64,000 nucleotides of DNA from Lithospermum erythrorhizon. Its lineage: Eukaryota > Streptophyta > Magnoliopsida > Boraginales > Boraginaceae. The notes below the pieces were generated by a model. It ran no database searches. It was not told the DNA's origin and saw only the letters and a list, made by a program, of their open reading frames with translations. Made by a program: the position numbers and the translations under genes. Shown here in pieces: positions 1-10,153 of the stretch (the first letter of the stretch is position 1; each line of letters opens with the position of its first letter). The stretch spans positions 124,001-188,000 of the forward strand of contig JADFUC010001147.1 of assembly GCA_019722365.1 (NCBI GenBank), read 5' to 3'.

Positions 1-299
1 ATCTTTTATATTAATAAATTACCTTATAACGCTACACAAACGAGAGAAGCTCAAAGAATTCTTGCAACTAAATTTGCAAAAACATAATGAAACTCCCTGC
101 AATACATATGAAACTCCCTACTACCAATATACCTCAAATTGTATAATGCATATGTCAAATAACTCAGGTTAGAAAATAAATGTTAAACGAAAGTACATAA
201 TACTTATTAGATAATGCGGCACTAATGATAATATCATTATATTTAAATAATGAAACTAATAATCCCCTATCATTCTCATCATCAAGCCAGTTGCCCACT

Positions 300-3200
300 T
301 TCTTTCCTCACTTTTATTTGTAAATAATTGTGGGACTTCATCATCATCATCGTCATATAAACCCATTGTCACAAGAATATTATCATTATCTAGCTCTATT
401 GTTGGTTGAACGGGTATTGGCACTGGTTGCTCTTCTTCCTGAAAGAACTCGACATCGCCATCTTCTTGAATATTGGTCGAATCAATTCACTTGCAAAATG
501 TTTCTTTTTGACGAACCACCTTATTCAAGATGTTTCTGTCATCCACACATAGTCGATGTAGAACACTTGCCAGCCCCAGCAATGATAAAAAATATCGCTC
601 TCAAACCTTTTCCTTTGGTTTTTATTTGCACGATCCTGTCTTGTGGGTGTACCCGCATCCACCTCTTGCATCGAACAAAATACACTTCAAGAACTCCGTG
701 AGTAATCAACCCGCTTCACTATCTCGAATAAAGACCCTTTCACACAAAACACCACTATTATTTATCGACATTGCCCCGCACTACTGTGTCGAAGTAGTAT
801 CCATTTGCGTAGTACCCTCAGATTTATTGATTTCCCTTCGACCAGCCAAGGTAACAGACGTCATCACATCTTCATATTATGTTGAACCTAGAAATGCATG
901 GCGCGCATCAATTATTTATACACTTAACCACAATCGAAATGTAAATGAAATTTAAGCAGTAAAAAATGTTATTACTAGTAACTAACATAATTTCTGAAAT
1001 GTTGTATAAAAATATCATTACCATTTGATCCCTCTGATTAGCAATCATTTCAGCATACCTGTCCTTAATCATATCATGGTACTCCTTACAGAAAATTATT
1101 GAATTACGACAAATTATTAGTATTTATACATTAATACTTCATAACTCAAAAGGGTACATCCATCGTAATGCATGTGACCACCCATCAAAGCCTCATAATG
1201 GCAAAAGGGAACAAGTAAATGCTCCATTACGCCGAACATCGTGAGATGGAAAGATCTTCTAATCCTGCACAAAGCTTCAACAATATTACTCAATATCTGG
1301 ACGTGGTCAATCTGTAGGGTGGAAGACGAAATGTCTCTAAAGAAGTGGCATAACTCTGTGACAGTTTCCCAAACAGGTTTTGGTAGAAGGTGCCGAAAAG
1401 CAACAGGAATCAATTTCTGAACAAGTATGTGCATGTCGTGACTCTTAAGCCCTGTGAACTTGGCATTACTTGAACACCTTGCAAAGTTAGAAGCAAAGGG
1501 CCCTAATTTGATCACCAACTACTGATCGCTTGTCGTTGTTTCGTGTCGTGGTGTGTAAGTTACTTTTGGCTCAAGCAGCTTCCATTTCTCATTGTCATGA
1601 ACAAAGAATTTCTACATGTATGAACCTCAAGATCCTTCCTCGATGCCTCAGTGTCCTTCGTTTTTCCCTTCACATCCATCATTGTGAAGAAGAAGTTCTC
1701 ACCATTGTTCTTTTCATTATGCATAAAATCAATATCATACCGATTTTTTAGCTTAGGCCAATAATAAAGCTCCCTGCATTATGCCTTTCTTCGTCCAATT
1801 AAGTGAGTTTGACCATAACCATTTGTCCTATATCCCGCCTCGCTTAGAACTTCCTCCGAACACATATGGATCTAGTCAGATACCATAGCCAACTCATCTC
1901 CAGCTCGCCTTCACATCTCTCGAGGCCAAGTTCTCGCCTCAAAGTTCTTAGGCTGGTTCTATATTCATGGTCATCAGAGGAATGGACGACAATCAAACCA
2001 ACTATGTTTTTTTCCCTCCTTTAGCTGAAAGCACCCGCTTCCATACAATATGGACAAGAAAATCGTCCATAAGTACTCCAACCTGACAACATGCCATATG
2101 TTGGAAAATCACTAATCATCCACATCAATGCCACTCAAAGTTGGAAATTTTGTTGTTTGTATGAATCCCAAGTGTTAACACCAATAGACCATAAATCATT
2201 CAACTCATCCACCAACGGCCTTAAAACATGTTCATATTTCACGCCTGACTCTTCGGGCCGTATAATCGATACATGAACACATACTAATTCCTTCATACAT
2301 AGACTGAGGCAAATTGTATACACATATCATCACTGACCAACAAGAATAATTCAATACCAAACCGCCTAAAAGTGATCAATCCATCGGTCCACGTAATCGA
2401 CTACATTATGTTCTTCAAATTTAAAAATCGGGATAAGTAGCATCAAAATGCTTCCTGCCTCACCATCCCTTGGATGCGACATCCAACTGTGCCTCGTCCC
2501 CGGTCCTCCGTGACATGTCATATCTTTGGCAATTCCACGAGACATATATGTATCGCTTCAACCCATCTTCAAAGGCAAATAAAACAGCACCTTACGTGGA
2601 ACACGCTGAGTCAGTCTGCAGTATGTAGGCTCAGAATAAGGCCTGAGCACCGAATGCAATTCTTTCCCCAAGTCTTCAGAGTTTCTTTATAGAACAACAT
2701 GTAGTTGTTCACTCAAGCATGAATCTTATGCTCAGCATGCAGGTCCTAACAATTTCTTGACTTCATAAAATTATTTGAATGGTAAATCCTCCGTTAGGGT
2801 CAAGCCTTTTATGATTTGTAACATTCTCTGAATAATGTTGTGAAATCCTGCACTGATTGTGATTTACCAACTCGATGCCAATTTTAACTTAGTGAAAGTA
2901 GTACATCCATCCCATAAAGGTGTGTTGGCATCCTCCATCAAACGGTAGTATTCTGCTGCTGAAATATTAGGATCTTCATCAATATCATCTTCATTATCAT
3001 TATCATCGTGGATCCCTAACACATCCTCCACCATATTCTCACATTCGTTGAAACTTGTTGTCTCGGCAGCATCACTTGGCCCCACACTCATATCCTCAAT
3101 CACGTGAGATTCATAAGTCTCGCTATGGTAAACCCATCTTTCATATCCCGTAACAAAGCCATTTTTACATATATGCATCTCAACTTCCTTCCAATCCAAA

Positions 3201-3395
3201 CCATAAATATTTTGACAATTACTACACGGACATCTAATTTCATTATTGGCTTCACCGCCGAGCATGCTGCACAAGAAACTTTTTTCACCCTCAGATAAAT
3301 AAGTTGTTCATTATATGATCCATCATGGTTACGCCACATATACATCCAATAACGACATCCCGCCATACCTATATTTTGACAAGTGTAGTACATAT
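300..3395 (-). pseudogene. CACTA (En/Spm) TNP2-type transposase remnant
   Basis: This is a broken TNP2-family transposase read on the minus strand through several frames. Near 3130-3390 is the N-terminal transposase-associated zinc-binding region, with a WMYMWRNHDG start, an IRCPCSNC cysteine cluster and a following ICKNGFVTGYERW segment. Near 2870-2930 a stretch with LMEDANTPLWDGC follows. Near 2500-2560 is an MSRGIAKDMTCH...WMSHPRDGEA segment. Near 2135-2270 is a VLRPLVDELNDLWSIGVNTW segment. At 1117-1460 a clean stretch includes GLKSHDMHILVQKLIPVAFR and HFFRDISSSTLQ. Near 500-850 are shifted pieces resembling the TNP2 C-terminus (GYYANGYYFDT, QVFYIDYV, NKVVRQKE). These blocks occur in family order. 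Frameshifts and stops separate them, so no active protein is possible. Assignment rests on recognised family motifs; I could not search a database. Confidence 0.85.
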
Positions 3396-3699
3396 ATATA
3401 CATTATTATTATGTTATTACAATAATTACATATTTACATAATTTAGCCTAACTAATTCATTTACAATATTTATAATATTGGTTCATTTTGAGAAATTAAA
3501 TGAAGGAAGAAATGTACCTCAATAATTCTTCAAATAAATGGATGAAAATGAAGGAGAAGTATTAAGAGCTTCAAATCTTCACATTTTGAGAACCAATTTG
3601 ATGAAATCAAGATATTAGACTTAGTTAGGGTTAGTGAATAACTTTTTTGTAGGAAAAAAAGGGGAAATGAAATGCCTTTCTGTTGTCTGTGTCTTTCTA

Positions 3700-3800
3700 A
3701 TATCAGATCTTTAAAATGTCACATAAATATTACAGCTCAATAAAACGTCACACAAATGTTGCAGATCGATAAAACGTCGCATGCATGTCACATAAAACCA
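3700..3800. repeat. Short tandem repeat with ACGTCACA motifs (possible CACTA internal repeat)
   Basis: Roughly three imperfect units of about 30 bp each carry a GTCACA/GTCGCATG-type core followed by a cagctcaat or cagatcgat-like stretch. Related GTCACAC/GTGTGACAT sequence recurs at 5090-5345. CACTA elements commonly carry such subterminal repeats, but neither copy is joined to a recognisable CACTA terminus. Confidence 0.4.
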
Positions 3801-4079
3801 TAAATGAAAAAAAATAAAATGTAAACAACCTCAAACACTTCCTGCATAGGCAAGATATAGCCAAAATAATATTCAAACAGATTCAAAACAAGCATCACAA
3901 CTACACTACACAACTACAGTTCATATTTGCATCACAATTACCATCATCACATGTCCGAGAGTAGCCAAAAAAATAACATCTAAACATCATCACATGTCTG
4001 AGTAGCCAAACAAGTATCACTATCAACATACAAAACCAGTCAAAAAACTACTAATAAGGATGCGGCCGACGCGCACCAC

Positions 4080-5050
4080 TAACAATAGACTATTTGAACC
4101 GAAGCTCAGAAAGCAAACAACATTTCACGAAGCTCGTCATTAGCACGTTTATTAGCAGCATCCGTTGCTTCTTGCTTTGCCTTCATAGTTATTATCTCTT
4201 CCTCTAGAGATTTTTGCTTTTCAATTTCTTCATCTAGCCTTTTACTTGCCAAGTCCACCATAGATATTTCATTTCCGTAAAGGGATCGAGGTATGGAAAG
4301 AGTAGTTTCGATTGAAAATTTGTGCCAAACCACAAACGCGATCTTCTCCGACCATCCTCCACCTCCTCAATCAGACATCTCACGCATATAGGTAGGTATT
4401 TTCAGTCGGGTCCATCTCCTCCCCATACTTAGCCTTGAACACCAATACATACTTTTCCTACACATATATATTATTTGTAAGCTAAAACACCAAACGTATA
4501 TACTAATTCAAATATATCTAACCAATTTAACATTCTATTATACCTGGGCCCAAACAGATTCAAACTATTTTAACATTCATATACTCGCTCAAACACATTC
4601 AACATACGTATTTTCAAATAAAACTCTATTTTGAAGGTCACAATAAAAAAACATGATAATTTTAACACTTTCAAATACTCGCTCAAAAACACATTCGACA
4701 TGCTACCATTTCCTCCACATGTATATTATTTGTAAGCTAAAATCCAAAATAGTTTGAAACAGTTCGGCTACTCACAAAACAGTTTGACAAATTCAACACT
4801 TTCAAATACTCACAAAACACCTTAAGATAACATTTCAAACACTTTGAAACACTTTGACAAATTCAACAAAGATAAAGTGAACAAAGATAACATTTCAATA
4901 AAGTAAAGAGAAAAAAGAGAATACCCAGGCTATTTCAAATTCTTTGTTATGAACGTTGCAGTCCCCCGAGACAGAGTTCTTCTTTCGATTTTGCTCGAGA
5001 AGAATTATTTAACGGAGAGGGTCAACCCTCGCTTTTCCTAGAAAGATAAA
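4080..5050 (-). pseudogene. CACTA second ORF remnant (Transposase_24 / Ptta type) with coiled coil
   Basis: An open stretch on the minus strand at 4106-4333 encodes a charged heptad-like segment containing KRLDEEIEKQKSLEEEII and then ANKRANDELREM, consistent with a coiled coil. Just upstream (4330-4440, shifted frame) lie FKAKYGEEMDPTENTY and a GEDRVCGLA piece that resembles the conserved GRVYGLG signature of plant Transposase_24 proteins. Further upstream (4930-5040) an EQNRKK-like piece could be its N-terminal part. These are separated by stops, AT-rich repeats and apparent introns. The gene sits directly upstream of the TNP2 remnant on the same strand, which is the usual pairing in autonomous CACTA elements. 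I infer a single decayed element covering about 0.3-5.3 kb. Confidence 0.55.
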
Positions 5051-5089
5051 GACAAATCAAACTTTACAAAAAGCAATCAAACCACAAAT

Positions 5090-5345
5090 TAATGTGATTT
5101 AAATACATAAGATAAATATCGTGACGTTCTTAAGGTGAGATATTTTCGAGGGAAACATTACGCCACATTCACGTCATAGTATTTTTGCAGAGAAAACTAT
5201 TTTGCCACACAAATGTCACTCTATTACCGCAATTTTACCCGAAAATTTTTAAGTGGTCTTATTATCGTGGTTCCTAACACGCTAAGAATGTCACACACGG
5301 TGTGACATTTATGTATGCTTTTAATTATGTCACAACGCTTTTTTC
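5090..5345. repeat. Probable CACTA subterminal repeat zone
   Basis: Several copies of GTCACA/CACAAATGTCAC and an inverted pair GTCACACACGGTGTGACAT (about 5290-5309) cluster here, matching the type of repeat at 3700-3800. This could be the 5' subterminal zone of the minus-strand CACTA element. No CACTA terminus or target duplication is visible. Confidence 0.35.
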
Positions 5346-6120
5346 CAAGAGCTGACAGGGATCGTGGATAATAATTAAATGAACTAATGGTGATTTCATT
5401 GATGTGTTTGGACTATTATGTTGTAGTTTTGTTAGAAATAGGATAGAATCGTATAGAAGATGGTGAGATTTCAATATAGGATCAGGATACACTAAATGAA
5501 CTAATGGTGGGATTTCAGTTTGAATATTATGGAGGGTACTAGTATTGAAATTGATGTTCATTTATTAGCATTTGAATTTTTGTATTTATCGTGTTGCATG
5601 ACCATATATTTGTTGTGGTATTTCACTATTTGAACCCAATTTGATTGATAAACATTGAAAGGGATGAGTTTTGTTGGAATATGGAATATTATGTCTTTGG
5701 AATGTTGTTGCTTAAAATATGTCGTTTTTGGATTATTATGTATTTGGAATTTTGTTGCTTAAACTATATCGTTTTGGATTATTATATTTTTGGAATATTG
5801 TTGGTTGTTTTGGATTACTGTCATTGTAAAATTATGTTGTAGTTTCAAGTAGAAATAGGGATATAATCGCATAGAAGATGAAGTAGATTCCAATATAGAT
5901 CGTGGATACACCAAATGAACTAATGGTGGGATTTCAGTTTGTTATGTTGCATGCCCATATATTACTTATTAGATTCCATAATACATATCTATATTTTTTT
6001 CATAATCAAACAATTCGAACTAAAGCATGTGTGTCAATGTGTGGATGAGTAGATGGTTGAATATTAGGGAGGGTACCAGTAATCAAATTGATGTTCATTT
6101 GAAAGAACTAAGTACGTGTA
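5340..6120. repeat. Diverged direct repeats, no gene
   Basis: Blocks beginning with tatgttgtagttt near 5417 and 5830 recur with the same order of motifs: a GAAATAG(G)GATA-like piece, then CCAAATGAACTAATGGTGGG-type sequence and gatttcagttt. A third partial block with agggagggtaccagta lies near 6070, matching one near 5531. The stretch is AT-rich and non-coding. I see no gene. Confidence 0.5.
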
Positions 6121-6766
6121 TTTCATGTAAGGTTCGGGATCCCATACTATCGTGAAATGATTGGATTTCGCCACACACTAACATTTTATACATGTCTGAC
6201 AAAAGACTAGTTCAAACAAGGATAGACTTACATCCCTAGACCATCGCTTAGTCTAGATCACATAAAGAGGAGTCGATGAATACGCCAAGCACGAATACCA
6301 AAAATATGAGGGGCGATACTAGACTATTACCCCGATCTCATCGCTTATCTAGATTGACATTTGGAGTTTATAATACGCATGTTACTAATGAAGTGGTATC
6401 CATTATGTTATATGAAATACCACATACTAGTATGTTCTGGTATATATATGTTTCTGTTAGTTATGTAATTCTAGCTTGTGATTTATTCTTTTTTACACAT
6501 ATCTTAGCCTGCTATCTTCTTCTTATAACATCTTATTTCACATTTGTTCATATTATTAATAAAGAATATCACTAAATTGAATCATATATATTGGTTTTAG
6601 TATTTTATTTAAAGTAATTTTCTCAGATTGTTATGTTGTATGCCATATTACTTATTAGATTTCATAAATACACATGTTCTTCATATCGTTAAGCCTATTA
6701 TATTAACCGAATAATTCTAAATTAGTATGCACTGGTATTACATTCATGTATATAAACAATGTATAT

Positions 6767-7455
6767 AAACAATAGAACTATTCATACTTTTTTCGAATTT
6801 GAAGAAGAAGCTCATATATATTTGAATTCGAAGCTGGATCCATGATGATGAATAATTGTGAGTAAAATTATATTGAATGTTTTAGTGGAATTATGAATCA
6901 TCTAAACATAAAACTATAACCTAAGAGGAAGGAAAACAAAAGCAATAAAAATCAAAAAAGCCAGAAACCGACCCGAGTACAATTAGCAACAAATCTAGAA
7001 AATATATCAAGAAGTTATAATTATAGCACGTGCGTAACAATTAATACGCTGGAGGGTTTTTCAAAAATGGTAAAAAGTCAAAATAATATACAAAATTGCT
7101 AGTGGAATTACTTCCTAAGATAAAATTAATATCATGGGAATACTATATAGTGGTTTTAAGGCATGCACCACGGACCATGAACACAAAAATTCATATTTTA
7201 TATCATTATCCCGGGATGTAAATAATACAAATATGTTGTTACTACACCATATATGATTAAAAATATATATAAACAATAGAACCATTAATACATTTTTCGA
7301 ATTTGAAGAATAAGTCTCTCCATATATTTGAATTCGAAGTTTTCGATCCATGATAAATTTAATAATTAGGAGTAAAAATAAGCTAAAATTAAATTATAAA
7401 TCATCTAAACATAAACTATAACTAAAAGGAAAAAAATCATGAAAAAAGGCAAAAA
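6767..7455. repeat. Pair of about 200-bp direct repeats spaced by about 500 bp
   Basis: The segment 6767-6970 recurs at 7268-7455. Both copies run from tataaacaatagaac through ttttttcgaatttgaagaa and tatatttgaattcgaag to atcatctaaacataaa. Copies differ by small indels and substitutions. They could be terminal repeats of a small element or a decayed tandem duplication. No ORF lies between them. Confidence 0.6.
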
Positions 7456-7918
7456 TCGTAGAAGAAAAAAAGGCAGTTAAACTAAACTAATAATGATCAG
7501 ATCTAATTATGGGCGGAGCGAGCTAAATTTTTTCCTAAAATTAAAATCAACACCAACAAAATATCCCTACTCAATCTTGGCCATTGATCAAAAAGTGGTG
7601 ATCCAATGACCAAAATTTGAGTAAGCACATAATAAGTACCAAACTCTAAGCATCTATAAGAAAAACTTGTAATTCTATACTGATGTGATGGTGTCATGGA
7701 ATTATGAGAGCGAGAGATAATGATTCATGGTCGTACATGATATATAGATAAATTGACGACAATGAGTTTCTTATAATAGATGTTTCTACTCTTTGCACCA
7801 AAAATGGATGTTTATTCATTACATTATAAATTGAGCACATCGATGTATATCTATGTGCACGTTTATTCCGACACTTGGGGTTCCAGTTCCACATCTTGTA
7901 AGTTGTAACCCCTTTTGC

Positions 7919-8596
7919 CTAAGGGCAAAACACCACTCTGTAGTTTGTTCCACCAATGGCAAGTAAATGTACTTGTTTGATCATCTTTAGGTAACTATAA
8001 GCATCAGGGCACCTAGTTTTAAAGAACCTAGAATAATATGTCGGTCCACAACTACCCGGAATTGCAACAATAATTATCAGTTTAAACACGTACAGCGATT
8101 ATTACATCCTCCAGGAGCTTTCAATTGATTGTATTACGTCCATTATCATCCGCACATCTAATACCGCGGGTACAATCTATTAGATGTAGGGTTGAAGTCC
8201 ATTGGAACATTAAACTATCGACAAGTGATATGGATGAAATCAAGGTTCTGGTATTGGTTCAATCATATTCAAATAGAGTATTAGGTGGTGCAACCAAGCT
8301 TGATATCTGAGGAGAAGTCCGTTACAATCACCGGTTTGACACCTTCCACCAGAGCCACGAAACTATATCCTGTCCGGAGCCCAAATGCGGGTTTCTAGCA
8401 GTCCCTGGGTGGGGACATCAATGTTCCACGTTTGGCCGGAGTTTAGTTGCTTGCCACCTCCTGTGGGCACAGCAGCAGCCCAGACGGTAAAGCGACAATT
8501 GTTCCGGATTTCGAAATGGGCAGCATTTGCATTGGTGGAGAACAAAGCAAATATGAATAGGACATTAAGAAAGTGGAGAGATTCGAAGGCTTTCAT
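7919..8596 (-). pseudogene. Osmotin / thaumatin-like (PR-5) pseudogene
   Basis: The start codon is at 8594-8596 and a family-like TAG stop at 7919-7921. Residues 1-26 form a credible secretory signal peptide ending around NANAA. They are followed by the osmotin start ([20 protein letters not shown]) and a [14 protein letters not shown] stretch. After about residue 78 the frame is broken. Downstream pieces still recognisable in shifting frames include [48 protein letters not shown] and the C-terminal [11 protein letters not shown]. The family is normally a single-exon gene of about 230-250 residues with eight disulfides and acts in antifungal and osmotic-stress defence outside the cell or in the vacuole. 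Multiple indels and in-frame stops mean this copy cannot make the protein. The intact family-like start and stop suggest relatively recent decay in place rather than a transposed fragment. Confidence 0.9.
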
Positions 8597-8929
8597 GTTT
8601 GTTATTAGCTTGTTTGTGATTTGTAGAGGAATGTAGCATTTCTATTATTTATAGAAGAAAAACTTGGAAAATTGCATCAACTGTTCGAAGTCAAGGTACT
8701 AGTGGAGTAGTGGTGCTCTTATTGTACTACATTGTTGCCTAATTACATGACTAGTAACAGATAAACACACCATCAACAATGGATATTCGTAACATATTTT
8801 CTACATCGATGACAGCCACCGGCCCGCATGACATAGCTCAATTGAAAAATTTGAGTGTTAACTACTAAAGACCTCACCTCTTCATGTCATACGTGTCAAT
8901 TTCATAAAGGTAAACTTTGTGTCAAGCCG

Positions 8930-9180
8930 TTGTTAAAAAAGTCAGCCCCCGATCAATTAAGATATATCCTGCGATTAACTCCTTCATGGTATCTCGCGGC
9001 AGGATTCGACGGATCAAGTTAGTTCGCCAGAATAATCAGGCGTAATATTATGAACAATATCGAAGCTTCAATTAGTATTTCGAATGAAGAAGCCGGTTCA
9101 AGAGCTTTGCAGATCAATGAGGAAAGTAGATCAAAGAGATCCTAGGAACGAGAATCGACTTGATGAACTACGATAAATAC
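8930..9180 (+). other. Possible degraded copia LTR/PBS/gag-start fragment
   Basis: A TGGTATCTCGCGG stretch near 8988 resembles the common TGGTATCAGAGC initiator-tRNA primer-binding site. About 65 bp later an ATG opens a short polar reading frame (MNNIEASISISNEEAGSRA). The arrangement is that of a plant copia 5' end, but no LTR or further gag is visible, so this is a weak call. The remainder of 8640-9800 is AT-rich and I see nothing else in it. Confidence 0.25.
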
Positions 9181-9824
9181 TTGTGTTATTTATTGATTAC
9201 TATTCAAATATATTTGAGTAATATTTAAGTAAAATACTTCAACATGTACACTAACCAAATTAAATTCAGTACTTTAAGCATTATTAACACTAAGCAAATA
9301 AATTTAATTCAACAAACAAGACATTGCAATTTTATATAAAGTCATGCAAATTAATTATAATTCCAGAAATCAAGAAATTGAAAATATACTATCAATATAT
9401 TTAGTTCGGTTATTTCTTGTGTAATCTAATACAACGCTTATAAGTGAAATGATTGATGATAGAGACTTTACAAAACAAATATAATTAAACTGAAAAATAA
9501 AAATTTCAGTAATTTACATTTGTACATTTAAAATAGGATGTAAATCTTCATTCTCTTATTGAGAAGCAATTCTTGTTTGTTCTAATAATTTACATGCCTC
9601 AATAATGCTTTGAAGAGGCTCCAAAAATAAGTCGACTATTTGTTGAATAAAAATCTCGAAGTTAAATTGAAATGGAGGGAGTATATACAGTTCTATAAAT
9701 AGCTCAAACAAATTTATGTACATTTGTTAGTTCTCTAACATCTCAAGTAGAAGGTACATACAAAAGATCAGAATATGTTGCAGTTATGCAAGTACAATGT
9801 CACACCATGAGGCATGAACCCTAG

Positions 9825-9955
9825 TTCCCAAAAAGAAAAGGAAAAAGAATCGGCCTTTAAAAAAAATCCGCACACCTCCTTACATGGTGAGAATCGTACC
9901 CAGAACCTCCAAATTGTTGGAAAGCCTCCTAACCGCTAGACCCAATCAATGTTCT
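9825..9955 (-). mobile_element. tRNA-derived SINE remnant
   Basis: On the minus strand the sequence has a pol III A-box-like TAGCGGTTAGGAGGC (9924-9938) and, 23 nt further on, a B-box-like GGTACGATTCTC (9889-9900), close to the consensus GGTTCGANNCC. The stretch after the B box (ACCATGTAAGGAGG, then a T-rich tail) is typical of plant SINEs. It cannot fold as an intact tRNA, so I call it a SINE rather than a tRNA gene. Confidence 0.65.
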
Positions 9956-10153
9956 CCTCAGTGCCTCCGACTTCTAATTACACAGAACTGCATCCATGGA
10001 ATGCAACATCATGAGGTTGATCATTGGCGAGACCTCTTCCTTCTTCTGGCATAAAACAATACTTCTTAGAATAACATAGCAACGTCGATATAACATCAAT
10101 GGTATTGTTACAAGTTACAACAGTATATCAAGATAGAAAAGGAATTATTAGAC

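Noticed and set aside
330..955. Plus-strand ORFs of 123 and 141 codons
   Set aside because: They are antisense to the TNP2 C-terminal remnant, which explains their openness, and they show no family motif.
9889..9938. A tRNA gene
   Set aside because: The A and B boxes are present, but the acceptor stem and cloverleaf cannot be formed. A SINE is the better reading.
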